From assembly GCF_000559085.1 (NCBI RefSeq), contig NZ_JALN02000005.1, positions 1-39,493 of the forward strand: DNA of 39,493 nucleotides, read 5' to 3'. The notes below the pieces were generated by a model. That model ran no database searches. It was given only the letters and a program-made list of their open reading frames with translations, and had not been told where the DNA came from. Positions 7,095-15,314 of this stretch are shown piece by piece. The translations under genes were made by a program, and so were the position numbers. The DNA is from Mycolicibacterium aromaticivorans JS19b1 = JCM 16368 (GTDB taxonomy: Bacteria > Actinomycetota > Actinomycetes > Mycobacteriales > Mycobacteriaceae). Every line of letters begins with the position of its first letter. The first letter of the stretch is position 1.

Positions 7095-8840
7095 TCATCC
7101 GCCGCCGAGTTGGACGGCTTTGACGATGAGCAGGATCGCGCCGACGACCAGGTAGCCGCGTAGGGCGAGCATGCCGAGTTTGGTTCCGGCCGACCAGGTG
7201 ACGGGTTCCAGCAAGGCCAGGGGCGGCATGCGCCACGACATCTTCTCAGGCCCGTCGATCACGGTCACTGGGGCCGGGGCCCTGGGGTTTCGGCGTTGCA
7301 ACCACTTCAGCACCCCGACCGCGAGGATGGCCAGGATGACGATGCCTGCGGCGAGGTACGCGGTGACGGTCACGACGTCCAAGTCGGGAAATAGGGTGGT
7401 GGCCATCAGGATCCCCGACAGCAACAGCAGCACCGCGACGATGAACACCGCGACGACGTTGAGCCAGCGCCGGTTCACCCACGGGCCCAACACCTCCCGG
7501 TCGTTGCACAACAACAGCAGGAACACACTCGCACTCGGCAGCAGCAGACCCGCCAGTGCCTGCACCGCAGTGGTGATCAGACCCAACGGCGCACCCGGGA
7601 TCAGCACGATCCCAGCGGCGGCGGCGACCATCGCGATGTAGGAGACGTAGAACGGTTTGGCGTCGGCAAACCCGCGGTGCAGGGAGTGTTTCAGGCCGAA
7701 CACGTCGCCGAAGGCGTAGCTGGTGGCCAAGGTCACCGCTGCCGCACCCACGATGGAGGCATCCAGCAGCACGATCGCGAAGACCGGACCCAGCACACTG
7801 CTATGCGCCGACAGCAGACGGGCGATGTCTCCGGCGTCGCCGAAGTTGCCCTCACTGCCGGTGGAGCGGGCCGCCCAGTCCGCGGTCATCACCAACGCAG
7901 CCGCACCGATGACCACCACGAACGCGCCTATGGTGGTGTCGGCGCGCTCGTAACTGATGAAGCGCGGGGTGATGCGCTTGTCGACGATGTTGGACTGCTG
8001 AAAGAACAGCTGCCACGGCGCAACGGTGGTGCCCACGATCGCAATGATCAGCAGCACCGCATCCGAGCTGAGCCCACCCTTGATGCCCGGCACGACGAAG
8101 GCCTGTGCGGCCGCCCCCCACTGGGGGTGCGACAGCAGCAGCATCGGGATCTGCAGCAGGGTGATCGCGATGAACACGAACATGGCGCGTTCCCAGCGAC
8201 GGAAACTGCCCGAGGCCATGATCGCCACCAACGCCACCGCGGCCGTCGGGACGACGATGTACTTCGAGACACCGAAATAGGCGGCGGCCAACGAGACGCC
8301 GATGAACTCGGTGACGATGGTCAGGAAGTTCAGCAGGAACAGATCCCCCACGGAGAACCAGCCCCACCCGCGGCCGAAGCGTTCGTTGATCAGCCGGGCA
8401 TGGCCCACCCCGGTGACCGCTCCGAGGCGGACCACCATCTCCTGGTTGACGATCAGCACCGGGATCAGCAACAGCAGCACCCAGAGAAGGCTGTAGCCGT
8501 AGTTTTGGCCGGCCTGGGCGTAGGTGGCGACACCGCCGGCGTCGTTGTCGCCGACCATCACGATGATCCCGGGCCCGAGGATCGCCAACAGTGTCAGCAG
8601 CCGGGTCTTGAGCGTGCGGCCCTGATCGCTGTCGCCGACGCTGACCCGGCCGAACGCGCCTTCGATGTCACCGAGATGGGCGCTGTCCAACACCGCCGAC
8701 GCCTGAGGCGCTGCAGGGGCTGGAGTCGGCTCGGGTCCCGGCGCGCTGGTGGACGCGGCCTGTGGGGTGACATCAGCAGCGGGAGCCTGATCCGGTGCCG
8801 TGGGGTCGGTGGTGCCTACCGGCGGGTGGGAGTCAGCCAT
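7095..8840 (-). CDS. NRAMP-family divalent metal transporter, NRMT-like (probably Mg2+)
   Basis: A 581-residue membrane transporter with a disordered proline/alanine-rich N-terminus (1-50), a short linker, and about 11-12 membrane helices from residue 82. The NRAMP fold is clear: GPG at 89-91, then VGDNDAGGVAT at helix 1, and VGTTVAPWQLFFQQS at helix 6 (269-283). In classical Mn2+/Fe2+ NRAMPs these metal sites read DPGN and MPH. Here they read DAGG (100-103) and APW (274-276), so the Asn and the metal-selecting Met are replaced while Asp100 is kept. As I recall, this pattern marks the NRAMP-related magnesium transporters. The start ATG overlaps the stop of the MgtE_N/CBS gene by 8 bases (ATGGCTGA), implying coupling. 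Mg2+ uptake is the favoured role, Mn2+ the alternative. Confidence 0.85.
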   Translation of the reverse strand: MADSHPPVGTTDPTAPDQAPAADVTPQAASTSAPGPEPTPAPAAPQASAVLDSAHLGDIEGAFGRVSVGDSDQGRTLKTRLLTLLAILGPGIIVMVGDNDAGGVATYAQAGQNYGYSLLWVLLLLIPVLIVNQEMVVRLGAVTGVGHARLINERFGRGWGWFSVGDLFLLNFLTIVTEFIGVSLAAAYFGVSKYIVVPTAAVALVAIMASGSFRRWERAMFVFIAITLLQIPMLLLSHPQWGAAAQAFVVPGIKGGLSSDAVLLIIAIVGTTVAPWQLFFQQSNIVDKRITPRFISYERADTTIGAFVVVIGAAALVMTADWAARSTGSEGNFGDAGDIARLLSAHSSVLGPVFAIVLLDASIVGAAAVTLATSYAFGDVFGLKHSLHRGFADAKPFYVSYIAMVAAAAGIVLIPGAPLGLITTAVQALAGLLLPSASVFLLLLCNDREVLGPWVNRRWLNVVAVFIVAVLLLLSGILMATTLFPDLDVVTVTAYLAAGIVILAILAVGVLKWLQRRNPRAPAPVTVIDGPEKMSWRMPPLALLEPVTWSAGTKLGMLALRGYLVVGAILLIVKAVQLGGG

Positions 8841-10152
8841 GACCGGCCCCGTCCTGGGCACCGACGACGTCGCGGATCGGGCGCGGCGCGGGTTCGCGGC
8901 GCCGCCAGTCCTCGGGGATGGTGGCCTCCAGGACGTCATCGAAGGTCACCACACCGACCACCCGGTCGCCCTCGTCGACGACGGGGATGGCGACCAGGTT
9001 GTAGTCGGCCATCAGCAGGGCGACGTCGGTCAGGTCGGCTTCCGGGGTGACTCGGATCGGGTCGACGTCGAGCAGCTCGGTGATCGGGGTGTGGGGGTCG
9101 GATTGCAGCAGCCGGATCACCGAGACCACCCCGACCAGTTCGCCGGCCTCGTTGACCCCGTGCATCTTGAGCAACGCCTCGGGTTGCATCGCCCGGGCGG
9201 CAGCGATGATCGAAAGAGCTTGCGCGGCAGTGGCATCCGTCGAACACGACGCCACGTCGACGCTCATCAACCCGCCCGCGGTCGAGGGGTTGAACCCCAT
9301 CAGCGTGATGACCTTGGTGCGCTGCCCCGCCGGCAGCAGCTCCAGCACCCGGCGACGGCGGGACTGGCGCAGATCGGCGATCGCGTCCGCCGCGTCGTCG
9401 GCCCGCATCCGGGCCAATACCCCGGCGACCTCGGTATCAGTCATGTCGCCCAGGATCTTGGTGGCCTTGTCGGGGTCGAGTTCCTCGAAGACGTCGGCCT
9501 CCAACTCCGGGTCGGAGTGGAGGCGGTCGAGGATTTCTCCACCCTCGTCTTTGTCGGCGTCCTCCAGCAGGTCCGCGATCTGGGCCGGCTTCAGCTTCGA
9601 CATCCGCCCGCCCGCGCGCTCCAACACGCTCGCCGTGTGCCCGATGAGCGGTTCGAAGGACTTCCAGTCCCGGCTGGCATGCCCCCCACCGGATTTGATC
9701 AACCCGAACAGCCGCGCCGGCCGGCGGGTATCCAGCCGTGCCAGCACCCAGCCCGCCCCGGTGTCCTCGAGCTCGATGTCGTAGGCATGCACCAACTCCG
9801 CGGCCGCGACGTCGATGAGCCGGTGATCGAGGACGTCGGTGCGCAACAGAACCTCGCCGTCACGGCGTTCGAACTCGCGCAGATCCACCTTGTTCTTCGA
9901 CAGATCGACGTGTTCCTGGGTCAGGTCGGTGATCTGCCCGGACGACACGTACACCCGACGGCCGCCGATCCCTACCACCAGGCCGGTGACCGGCGGATAC
10001 CCCTCGGCACCGCGCAGGCTGACGATGACGTCCTCGACCCGGCCCACCGCGTCACCGGCCTTCGCGACGACCGGACGACCCAGGAGATCGGACAGATGGA
10101 TCACCGGCCGTGACGCCGTGGGCGCTCCACCATCAGGCGGGACTTCATGCAT
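8833..10152 (-). CDS. PRC-barrel / MgtE N-terminal / CBS-pair regulatory protein
   Basis: A soluble 439-residue protein with the cytoplasmic sensor parts of MgtE-type Mg2+ channels but no membrane domain. A PRC-barrel-like region at about residues 15-75 (VIHLSDLLGR...GRVEDVIVSL) is followed by an MgtE_N helical domain near 195-300 (IADLLEDAD, LDPDKATKIL, MRADDAADAI) and two CBS motifs near 310-430 (MSVDVAS..., VDPIRVTPEADL..., AIPVVDEGDRVVGVV). ATG 10152 has GAAGGAAGAG just upstream. It overlaps the NRAMP-like gene, so the two probably form one transporter whose gating responds to cytoplasmic Mg2+, as in MgtE. Chromosomal actinobacterial proteins that join these domains in one chain support this, from memory. 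Confidence 0.85.
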   Translation of the reverse strand: MHEVPPDGGAPTASRPVIHLSDLLGRPVVAKAGDAVGRVEDVIVSLRGAEGYPPVTGLVVGIGGRRVYVSSGQITDLTQEHVDLSKNKVDLREFERRDGEVLLRTDVLDHRLIDVAAAELVHAYDIELEDTGAGWVLARLDTRRPARLFGLIKSGGGHASRDWKSFEPLIGHTASVLERAGGRMSKLKPAQIADLLEDADKDEGGEILDRLHSDPELEADVFEELDPDKATKILGDMTDTEVAGVLARMRADDAADAIADLRQSRRRRVLELLPAGQRTKVITLMGFNPSTAGGLMSVDVASCSTDATAAQALSIIAAARAMQPEALLKMHGVNEAGELVGVVSVIRLLQSDPHTPITELLDVDPIRVTPEADLTDVALLMADYNLVAIPVVDEGDRVVGVVTFDDVLEATIPEDWRRREPAPRPIRDVVGAQDGAGHG

Positions 10153-10308
10153 AGTGACTCTTCCTTCTCGATGAGACGATCGCGGCCGTGCCCGAATGTC
10201 GCGGTTCCATATGCGCACGACCACGTGAACACTGGGCGACACCGATCTCGACCACCGTCGGTAGACACCCAAACCTGGGACATGTGGATGGATCGTCCAC
10301 AGAGGTCG

Positions 10309-11256
10309 TTAGTCACCGGGCCCTCGATCACGACCCTTACGCCGGGCCGCGTACCGAGGGCTGTAGCCAGTGCGAGATCCCGTAGGGGTCGCGCATCTGG
10401 CTACCACGTAGACGGCAAGGAGAAGTGCTGGCCCGATCACGCTGGCCAGTAACCCCAACCCGGCGAGGTGCCCGATCAGCGCGATCAGGCCAATGACGAT
10501 GTTCGCCAGCGCGGCGACCTCCATGATCAGCACGGCGATCACGACCCGGCGCCGCCGCCTCACGTCGTCAACGGTGGTCTGGCGCTGCTGATCGAGGTCA
10601 GTTTCATCGGCGACTTCCGCGCGAAGCAACTCAAGCAGGGCGACCGGGACGTCGGTCGCCACGCTGACATCCCCGACGTCGTCGCCGCGGCGCAGCATCA
10701 GCGCCGCCAACCGGACCCGCACGCTGGCGTGGCGATCGTCATCGGCCTCCGGCAGTGGGGCCGTTGATCGCTTGGGAGTCATTCCCAGGTCACCGAGGAA
10801 CGCCGGGTTCGATCCGGCGGACGCCGCCCGCGGGGGAGTGCGCCGCGTGCGGGACCGTCGTTTCTTGGGCATGTCCTCAGTATGACCAGGTCGGACGGGT
10901 CGCAACATCGAGCCATTCCTGTCAATCTCCTGTCGCCACAGGTGCCTATCGGCGGGTACACCTGCTAGACGCGCGGCGGGCCGCCCACCACATCGTCCGG
11001 AGGTCCTGGGTTGGGAATTTGGACGGGTAGGGGTGTCGGCCATGTCGGCCATCACCTCGACCAACGCTTGCGGGACGCGGGTTGTGGTGGCGACCACCGC
11101 CGGGTCACCACCGTGCCGCAGCATCGCCCGGGCGGTGAGCATCCGGATGGTGGCGGTCAGCGTTCCGTCGGCCCGCTGGCCTGACACCCCTTGCGGCGCA
11201 GTTATTTTGGCGGGTTTATCGATCGCGTCGTGCGTCTGATCGTCGTGGGAGTCCAT
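10309..11256 (-). CDS. Unknown protein with internal repeat and C-terminal membrane helices
   Basis: Not recognised. ATG 11256 has AGGAGG 7 bases upstream. Two similar stretches of about 40 residues occur at 36-74 (MLTARAMLRHGGDPAVV...TRVPQALVEVM) and 178-218 (RLAALMLRRGDDVGDVS...TDVPVALLELL), each helix-turn-helix-like. The C-terminal part has a basic stretch (DDVRRRRRV) and two hydrophobic helices near 235-290. Residues 80-128 look like translated spacer, and Met129 (10872) has its own GAGG, so this may really be two genes (about 80 and 187 residues) that happen to be in frame. The two overlap copies disagree in sequence near 10978. It precedes the MgtE_N gene in the same direction. Confidence 0.55.
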   Translation of the reverse strand: MDSHDDQTHDAIDKPAKITAPQGVSGQRADGTLTATIRMLTARAMLRHGGDPAVVATTTRVPQALVEVMADMADTPTRPNSQPRTSGRCGGRPAARLAGVPADRHLWRQEIDRNGSMLRPVRPGHTEDMPKKRRSRTRRTPPRAASAGSNPAFLGDLGMTPKRSTAPLPEADDDRHASVRVRLAALMLRRGDDVGDVSVATDVPVALLELLRAEVADETDLDQQRQTTVDDVRRRRRVVIAVLIMEVAALANIVIGLIALIGHLAGLGLLASVIGPALLLAVYVVARCATPTGSRTGYSPRYAARRKGRDRGPGD

Positions 11257-11325
11257 CGGTGGGCCTCCTCGCGCGGCGGCGGGCCGGGGCGGGCCGGGGT
11301 CGTGATGCACCCCAGCCCGAACCGG

Positions 11326-11529
11326 TCAGCCGACGTGCCCACCCAGTGACGCCGTGATCAGCGCGGGCGGGGTGTAGGACGCCAACAGGTACGCCCGCTC
11401 CTGCGGGGTCAAATTGCGCCGGACCCACACCCGTCGACACGCCCTGCGGCCCCAGGTGAACCATCCGTGTGCGGCACGGGACGCCATCGACACCACGGGT
11501 ATGCGAAGACGAGACAGAACAACAACCAT
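11326..11529 (-). CDS. Small basic protein of unknown function (67 aa)
   Basis: From ATG 11529, with AAGGAG 7 bases upstream, the product begins MVVVLSRLRI and is rich in Arg and Trp (HGWFTWGRRACRRVWVRR), followed by a helix LTPQERAYLLASY. A longer frame upstream is not needed. It is the first gene of the minus-strand run leading into the metal-transport genes. It has no family that I recognise. The Shine-Dalgarno and conserved-looking C-terminus support a real gene. Confidence 0.55.
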   Translation of the reverse strand: MVVVLSRLRIPVVSMASRAAHGWFTWGRRACRRVWVRRNLTPQERAYLLASYTPPALITASLGGHVG

Positions 11530-12099
11530 GACAAAACTCCTTGACGCAAAGAGAAATTGGGGTGTCGTGGCATCTTTGAGTGTCACGCGGACCTCAAGCA
11601 GGCAGCAGCGCCGTAGGGGTGCACCGTCGGAACAATGGTGCACTCGAACAATCAACGACGAGAAGGGCTTTAGGCCTCGATCGACTCAAGCTGGCCACGC
11701 AGCGGGAACAACTCCGAACCCGCAGACGGCGGTTTATCGCTGGTACTCAACGGTGTTCCTCACCTCCTCGCAGCCAGGACGCACGCGGGCGTCACATCGA
11801 AAGCACACGTGGGGAGGACGTGCGGCACAGTGACCACACCTACACCCCTCTCGTCAGAGCTTCGGCACTGCACGGCGTATCGGGCCACCAGAAAACACTC
11901 GGTGCTCGAAGCCACTTGGGCTCAACCCTTAATCCGGGAGGAGCTGTCCTGACCCGGGGCGTCTTTCGACGTTCGGGGTCAGTGGCCTTTATCCGCGCAG
12001 ACGCCTCACCTAGCGAGGTGCTTGCACCGATCAGTGTGGACCTCCAGACCACAACCCGTCAAGACGAACCAGACGACGCGCGCGTTGACCCCTCGTCCC
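11530..12099. other. Gene-less stretch between small protein and resolvase
   Basis: No convincing gene on either strand. It contains a long near-perfect hairpin at 11949-11982, with CTGACCC and GGGTCAG as outer arms and a G.U-tolerant inner stem. This hairpin could terminate transcription running out of the resolvase gene. Confidence 0.5.
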
Positions 12100-12672
12100 T
12101 CACACCATCGGCTCTGCCGACAAGTAGCGATAGGCGGTCGCCCGTCCAATACCGAAGGCCTTGGCCAGTTCTCGTACGGGTTCGCCAGTAGCAGCGAGTC
12201 GGCGGAGTTGTTCTTGCCGTTCTGGGCTAAGCCGTGGTGGCTTGGTAGCAGGCAGGCACCGGGTTCGGCGTGATGCGCGTGATGCAGCTCGGCGTTCACG
12301 GCCGAGCTCAAGCTCGAGTTCGGCGAGGGTCGCCATGATCGCCGCTACTGCGCGCCCGGTCGGTGTGGCTGTATCTACGCCTTCACGCAAGGCGCGCAAC
12401 AGGATTCGTCGCTCTCCGAATTCGGCGATGGTGCGGGTGACTTCGGCGACCGAGCGGCCGAGTCGATCGATGGCGGTGACGACGACGGTGTCACCGGGCC
12501 GGGCGTAGGCGAGCAGAGCCGCCAGTCCCGGCCGGTCCGTCTTCGCCGACCCCGAGAGCTTGTCGGTGAACACCCGATCCGGCTCGACGCTGGCGGCGGC
12601 GAGCGCAGCGAGTTGGGCGTCGAGGTCTTGGCCTGTGGTGCTGACGCGGGCGTAGCCGAGGATCGTCGTCAT
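12100..12672 (-). CDS. Serine recombinase (resolvase/invertase family)
   Basis: A 190-residue small serine recombinase. The catalytic region starts GYARVST with Arg9 and the nucleophile Ser11, followed by DRVFTDKLSGSAKTDRPGL and the AIDRLGRS motif carrying Arg70 and Arg73. A long E helix (IMATLAELELELGRERR) leads to a C-terminal HTH (SPERQEQLRRLAATGEPVRELAKAFGIGRATAYRYL, positions 148-187, quoted in parts). ATG 12672 precedes the family motif directly; upstream in-frame codons are not typical. The candidate res site lies just upstream at 12678-12811. The likely job on a plasmid is resolving multimers or cointegrates, which also fits the presence of IS elements. Confidence 0.9.
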   Translation of the reverse strand: MTTILGYARVSTTGQDLDAQLAALAAASVEPDRVFTDKLSGSAKTDRPGLAALLAYARPGDTVVVTAIDRLGRSVAEVTRTIAEFGERRILLRALREGVDTATPTGRAVAAIMATLAELELELGRERRAASRASRRTRCLPATKPPRLSPERQEQLRRLAATGEPVRELAKAFGIGRATAYRYLSAEPMV

Positions 12673-12677
12673 GCCAA

Positions 12678-12811
12678 TGACTGTCTCACCACCCTGGACA
12701 GCAAAGATGTGAGACACGCGGTGTGAGACAAGAAACGAGACAGCGCGACCTGGGATTACACGGTGGGGGAGTAGCTCTCTGAGGGGTGTCTCTTTTCTCT
12801 ACAAAAGAGAC
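12678..12811. promoter_or_regulatory. Candidate res site upstream of the resolvase
   Basis: A GAGACA/TGTCTC motif occurs six times in 134 bases (near 12681, 12711, 12725, 12737, 12788 and 12806). The last two form a perfect dyad, GTCTCTTTT at 12788-12796 and AAAAGAGAC at 12803-12811 with a 6-base centre, as expected for a crossover site. The copies nearer the gene would be accessory sites. Confidence 0.55.
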
Positions 12812-13348
12812 GTGCATGAGTATTCGGACGGCGGGTAGAGGATTGCCATGAATGGCCGCGGATTGCATCACCACGCACCTGTAACTCCTGATGAGGTTCT
12901 CGCCGAGACGCTTCGACTGCGCCCCGGCAAAGCGAATACTGTTACAGGACAACGGCGTTGGCGTTCTGACCGGCGGCGTGCCGCCAGGGTTACCATCTCA
13001 CCGACTGGGGCTTGCAAGGCGAGCACCCTGATCGCGGCCGCCTTCAAGGTGTCTGCGTGCGGTGAATCCTCGTCCCGGCCGATGACGTCTCCGCCACCCC
13101 CGGCCATCACGACGGGGGCCGAGGTGCCAATTTTCCCGGATGTGGATGTGGGTTAGCGGTGTTTGTGGGTAGTTCCCCAGACAGGGGGAGTGGTGGTCGC
13201 GACACTGAGACTCCCTCTTAGTCCTTGGTGGTTCAGCCCGTGTGCCATCAAGGACGCTTCTCCTGGGCTGGCACGCTAGGGCTGGCGTACTTGACCGCAA
13301 TCTTTGAGACATGTTGCAAAACAGGCTGTTTAGGTCGACACGTCACCG
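12812..13348. other. Gene-less stretch between res and GAF-ANTAR gene
   Basis: Open frames occur on both strands (for example 12848-13156 plus and 12868-13110 minus) but none has a recognisable domain, and none stands out over the other strand. I see no confident RNA or repeat. Confidence 0.4.
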
Positions 13349-13999
13349 TTAGATGACGGTGGCGATGAGGTGTTGGGCAATGTCGAGCAGGGGGGTGTTG
13401 GATTCTTGAGAAAGCTGACGCAGCAGCGCGAAGGCGGCATCGGCGGTGATGCTGAAGCGTTCCATCAGGATGCCTTTGGCTTGACCGATGTCATCGCGGG
13501 AGCTCAGGGCGCGGCGTAGCTGCTCTTCGCGCACCACCGCACTCCAGGCCCCAGCGGCCAGCGCCGCCAGATCGGCGGCATCCGCGAGGACGGTGGCATC
13601 GAAAGCCTCAGGTCGTTCAGCAGCCAGAATCAGTACCCCCAGCACGAACCGGTCGTAATGCATCGGCAGCGCTGCGATACTGCGCACCGAAGTCACCCGA
13701 GCGGCTTCGCGGGTGAACTGCGGCCAGCGCCCCTCGACGGTGAGGTCAGCGACGAGGACGGTGTCCTGGCTGCTGGCGGCGTCCCGAGCCGGACCTGCCC
13801 CACCATGGCGCTCAGCGTCGTGCAGCATCGCGATGACAGGGTGTTCGGTGATGACCGCTGCGGGCGTGCGCTCCACGCGCCGAGCTGGCACCGCTATGCC
13901 GGCGTAGTTAACGACCGGAATCTGCTGCTCGATCAGATTCACCAAATCAGCCAGGGCGACCGGCACGGTGCTCAACTCCGCGTGGCGGATCGCGCCCAT
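13349..13999 (-). CDS. GAF-ANTAR transcription antitermination regulator
   Basis: A 216-residue two-domain regulator. Residues about 15-150 form a GAF-like sensor (VNLIEQQIPVVNYAGIAV..., ALPMHYDRFVLGVLILAA). Residues 160-216 are an ANTAR domain, with a coiled-coil lead-in (VVREEQLRRALSSRDDIGQAKGIL, in part) and the helices AFALLRQLSQESN and LDIAQHLIATVI. ANTAR proteins bind paired hairpins in nascent RNA and prevent termination. ATG 13999 is chosen because residues upstream are arginine/glycine-rich and unlike GAF proteins; a GTG just before it is possible, and no strong Shine-Dalgarno is seen. It lies downstream of a DUF3846-like gene, a pairing repeated at 20806-22201. Confidence 0.85.
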   Translation of the reverse strand: MGAIRHAELSTVPVALADLVNLIEQQIPVVNYAGIAVPARRVERTPAAVITEHPVIAMLHDAERHGGAGPARDAASSQDTVLVADLTVEGRWPQFTREAARVTSVRSIAALPMHYDRFVLGVLILAAERPEAFDATVLADAADLAALAAGAWSAVVREEQLRRALSSRDDIGQAKGILMERFSITADAAFALLRQLSQESNTPLLDIAQHLIATVI

Positions 14000-14413
14000 C
14001 ACCGCGACCAGCGAGCTCAGCAGTGGCCCGTCGGCAGGCACCCTCCCCGCCCCTCTGGGCCCCCACGCTACCCCGTCCACGCGTGAAGGGGCCCACAACC
14101 ACACCGACGGGAGAGCGAGCGAAGAACCATTCCGCCCCGAGCACCGGCCACCCCCGGAGGGCGACCGAGCCGAAACCAAACGGGAACGCTCGCAGCCCGC
14201 TCACGGTCAAAACGGGAAAGGTCACAACGACATCGACGCGGCGATGCTAGATCAGCGCTGCACTTCTCAACACCTGACCCGCGTGGGGGCCACTCCAGCA
14301 AGCAGCACAGGCGCAACCAGCCCTGCCACGCCCGACTGTAATGGCCAAACTGTCACCCGGCCAAAACCTTCACCCATATCCTGTTCACCTGACAGGTGAA
14401 CAGCTCACCGGTG
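14000..14413. other. Gene-less stretch upstream of the GAF-ANTAR gene
   Basis: GC-rich leader without a credible gene. It may carry the promoter and leader of the GAF-ANTAR gene; no clear paired hexaloop hairpins of the ANTAR-target type were found by eye. Confidence 0.4.
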
Positions 14414-14440
14414 CCGGGCGCGTCAGTCTGACGCACCCGG
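14414..14440 (-). terminator. Hairpin terminator after the DUF3846-like gene
   Basis: Arms of 13 bases (14414-14426 and 14428-14440) pair with one G.U and a single-base centre, 8 bases past the stop of the minus-strand gene. No U-run follows, as is usual for mycobacterial hairpin terminators. Confidence 0.55.
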
Positions 14441-14447
14441 ACTTGCG

Positions 14448-14864
14448 CTAGTGCTCGACGTGGTGTCGATCGAAAGACGGCGGCGCCCAGCCGCGGGCGT
14501 GGCGGAACCGCCGGTGCAACCACATCCGCCGAAGCCGTCCCGGGTCCCGCAGCCCCCGACGGTCCTGGGTGGTCAGTCCCAGTAGCCGGCCGTCGCTGCT
14601 CTTTGAACAGACGATGACACTGCCGTACAACAACGGCACGGTGCGCACCGAGAAGGTGGTGACCGATAGCAGCAGGCCGGTGGCCTGCTGATTCGGCCGA
14701 TACCGGCCCGCCACCGCCGAGCGGAACCAAAAATCGATCACCCCATCGTTGCTGGTCAAGCAATCCACACACGAGTCACGAAGGATCGCGTTGATGGCAC
14801 TCGGGGAGTACACCGTGATCTCCTGCACATCCCCAGCTGGAGTGATCAGCAACGCCGTGTACAC
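14448..14864 (-). CDS. DUF3846-like protein, paralogue A
   Basis: A 138-residue protein from GTG 14864, with GGAAGGGGG about 6 bases upstream. It begins VYTALLITPAGDVQEITVY and contains VDCLTSNDGVIDFWF, NQQATGLLLS and LLYGSVIVCSKSSDGRLLGL. This layout of short strand, helix, N..AT segment and final G-x-V-V-V..G strand resembles DUF3846, though I hold that only moderately. The gene at 20806-21249 is a clear paralogue, with the same motifs in the same order. Each paralogue sits beside an ANTAR regulator. An in-frame upstream ATG (14936) would add a basic leader not found in the paralogue. Function unknown. Confidence 0.7.
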   Translation of the reverse strand: MYTALLITPAGDVQEITVYSPSAINAILRDSCVDCLTSNDGVIDFWFRSAVAGRYRPNQQATGLLLSVTTFSVRTVPLLYGSVIVCSKSSDGRLLGLTTQDRRGLRDPGRLRRMWLHRRFRHARGWAPPSFDRHHVEH

Positions 14865-15314
14865 GGCAACCCCCTTCCACAACCTCGGCAGGCAGTCCCG
14901 GCGCCACTTGAACCTTGAACCCCTCAGCACCATCATGCGCTCCGCGCACCGGCTTCGACGGGTGGGTTCACGTCCAGCGTGTTCGACCGTGTTAGTCAGC
15001 GTTGCCGCTCACGCTGCCACCTGAAACCCCACGTCGCAGGTGTGAGCTCTAATGGGCAGGAGCACGGCCAGGTCGGGGCAGACCACCAGAACACCCTGGC
15101 CCCACTGGACTTACCACATCCAAGACAGAATCCGAGACGTCTCCTTTCCCTAGATACGAGACACCGCTTCCTCCGAGGCCACGCCAATGGACGAAGATCG
15201 GAGCATAAGCCGCCGGTACAGCCGCCAGCTGCACCGCCGGGTTCGGCAAATGAGCCGCCAGCATGGATCATCCGCCGGTCCTTCAACCGGTGCCCCGGGA
15301 AGCGCGCCGACGCA
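14865..15314. other. Gene-less stretch upstream of the DUF3846-like gene
   Basis: A minus-strand frame at 15049-15264 (71 codons) has mildly protein-like sequence but no Shine-Dalgarno or family and may be noise. GAGAC motifs at about 15149-15172 recall those of the res region. Confidence 0.35.

Larger units (their letters stand above)
1..11061. repeat. Terminal direct repeat, copy 1 (assembly overlap of a circular plasmid)
   Basis: This segment is repeated in the same orientation at 28435-39493, with the same gene order and near identity. The offset between copies drifts from 28434 up to 28440 and back to 28432 because of single-base indels, almost all in G/C runs. Copy 1 lacks a base near 237, 997, 1640, 2518, 2784 and 3436, and is otherwise the better copy. 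The simplest reading is a circular molecule of about 28.44 kb written out past its start, not a biological duplication. Confidence 0.95.

Noticed and set aside
10153..10308. Mg2+ or Mn2+ riboswitch upstream of the MgtE_N gene
   Set aside because: The leader is only about 150 bases and no M-box or yybP-ykoY core could be recognised by eye.
12848..13156. Coding sequence of 102 residues
   Set aside because: Competing minus-strand frame, no Shine-Dalgarno, and no domain.
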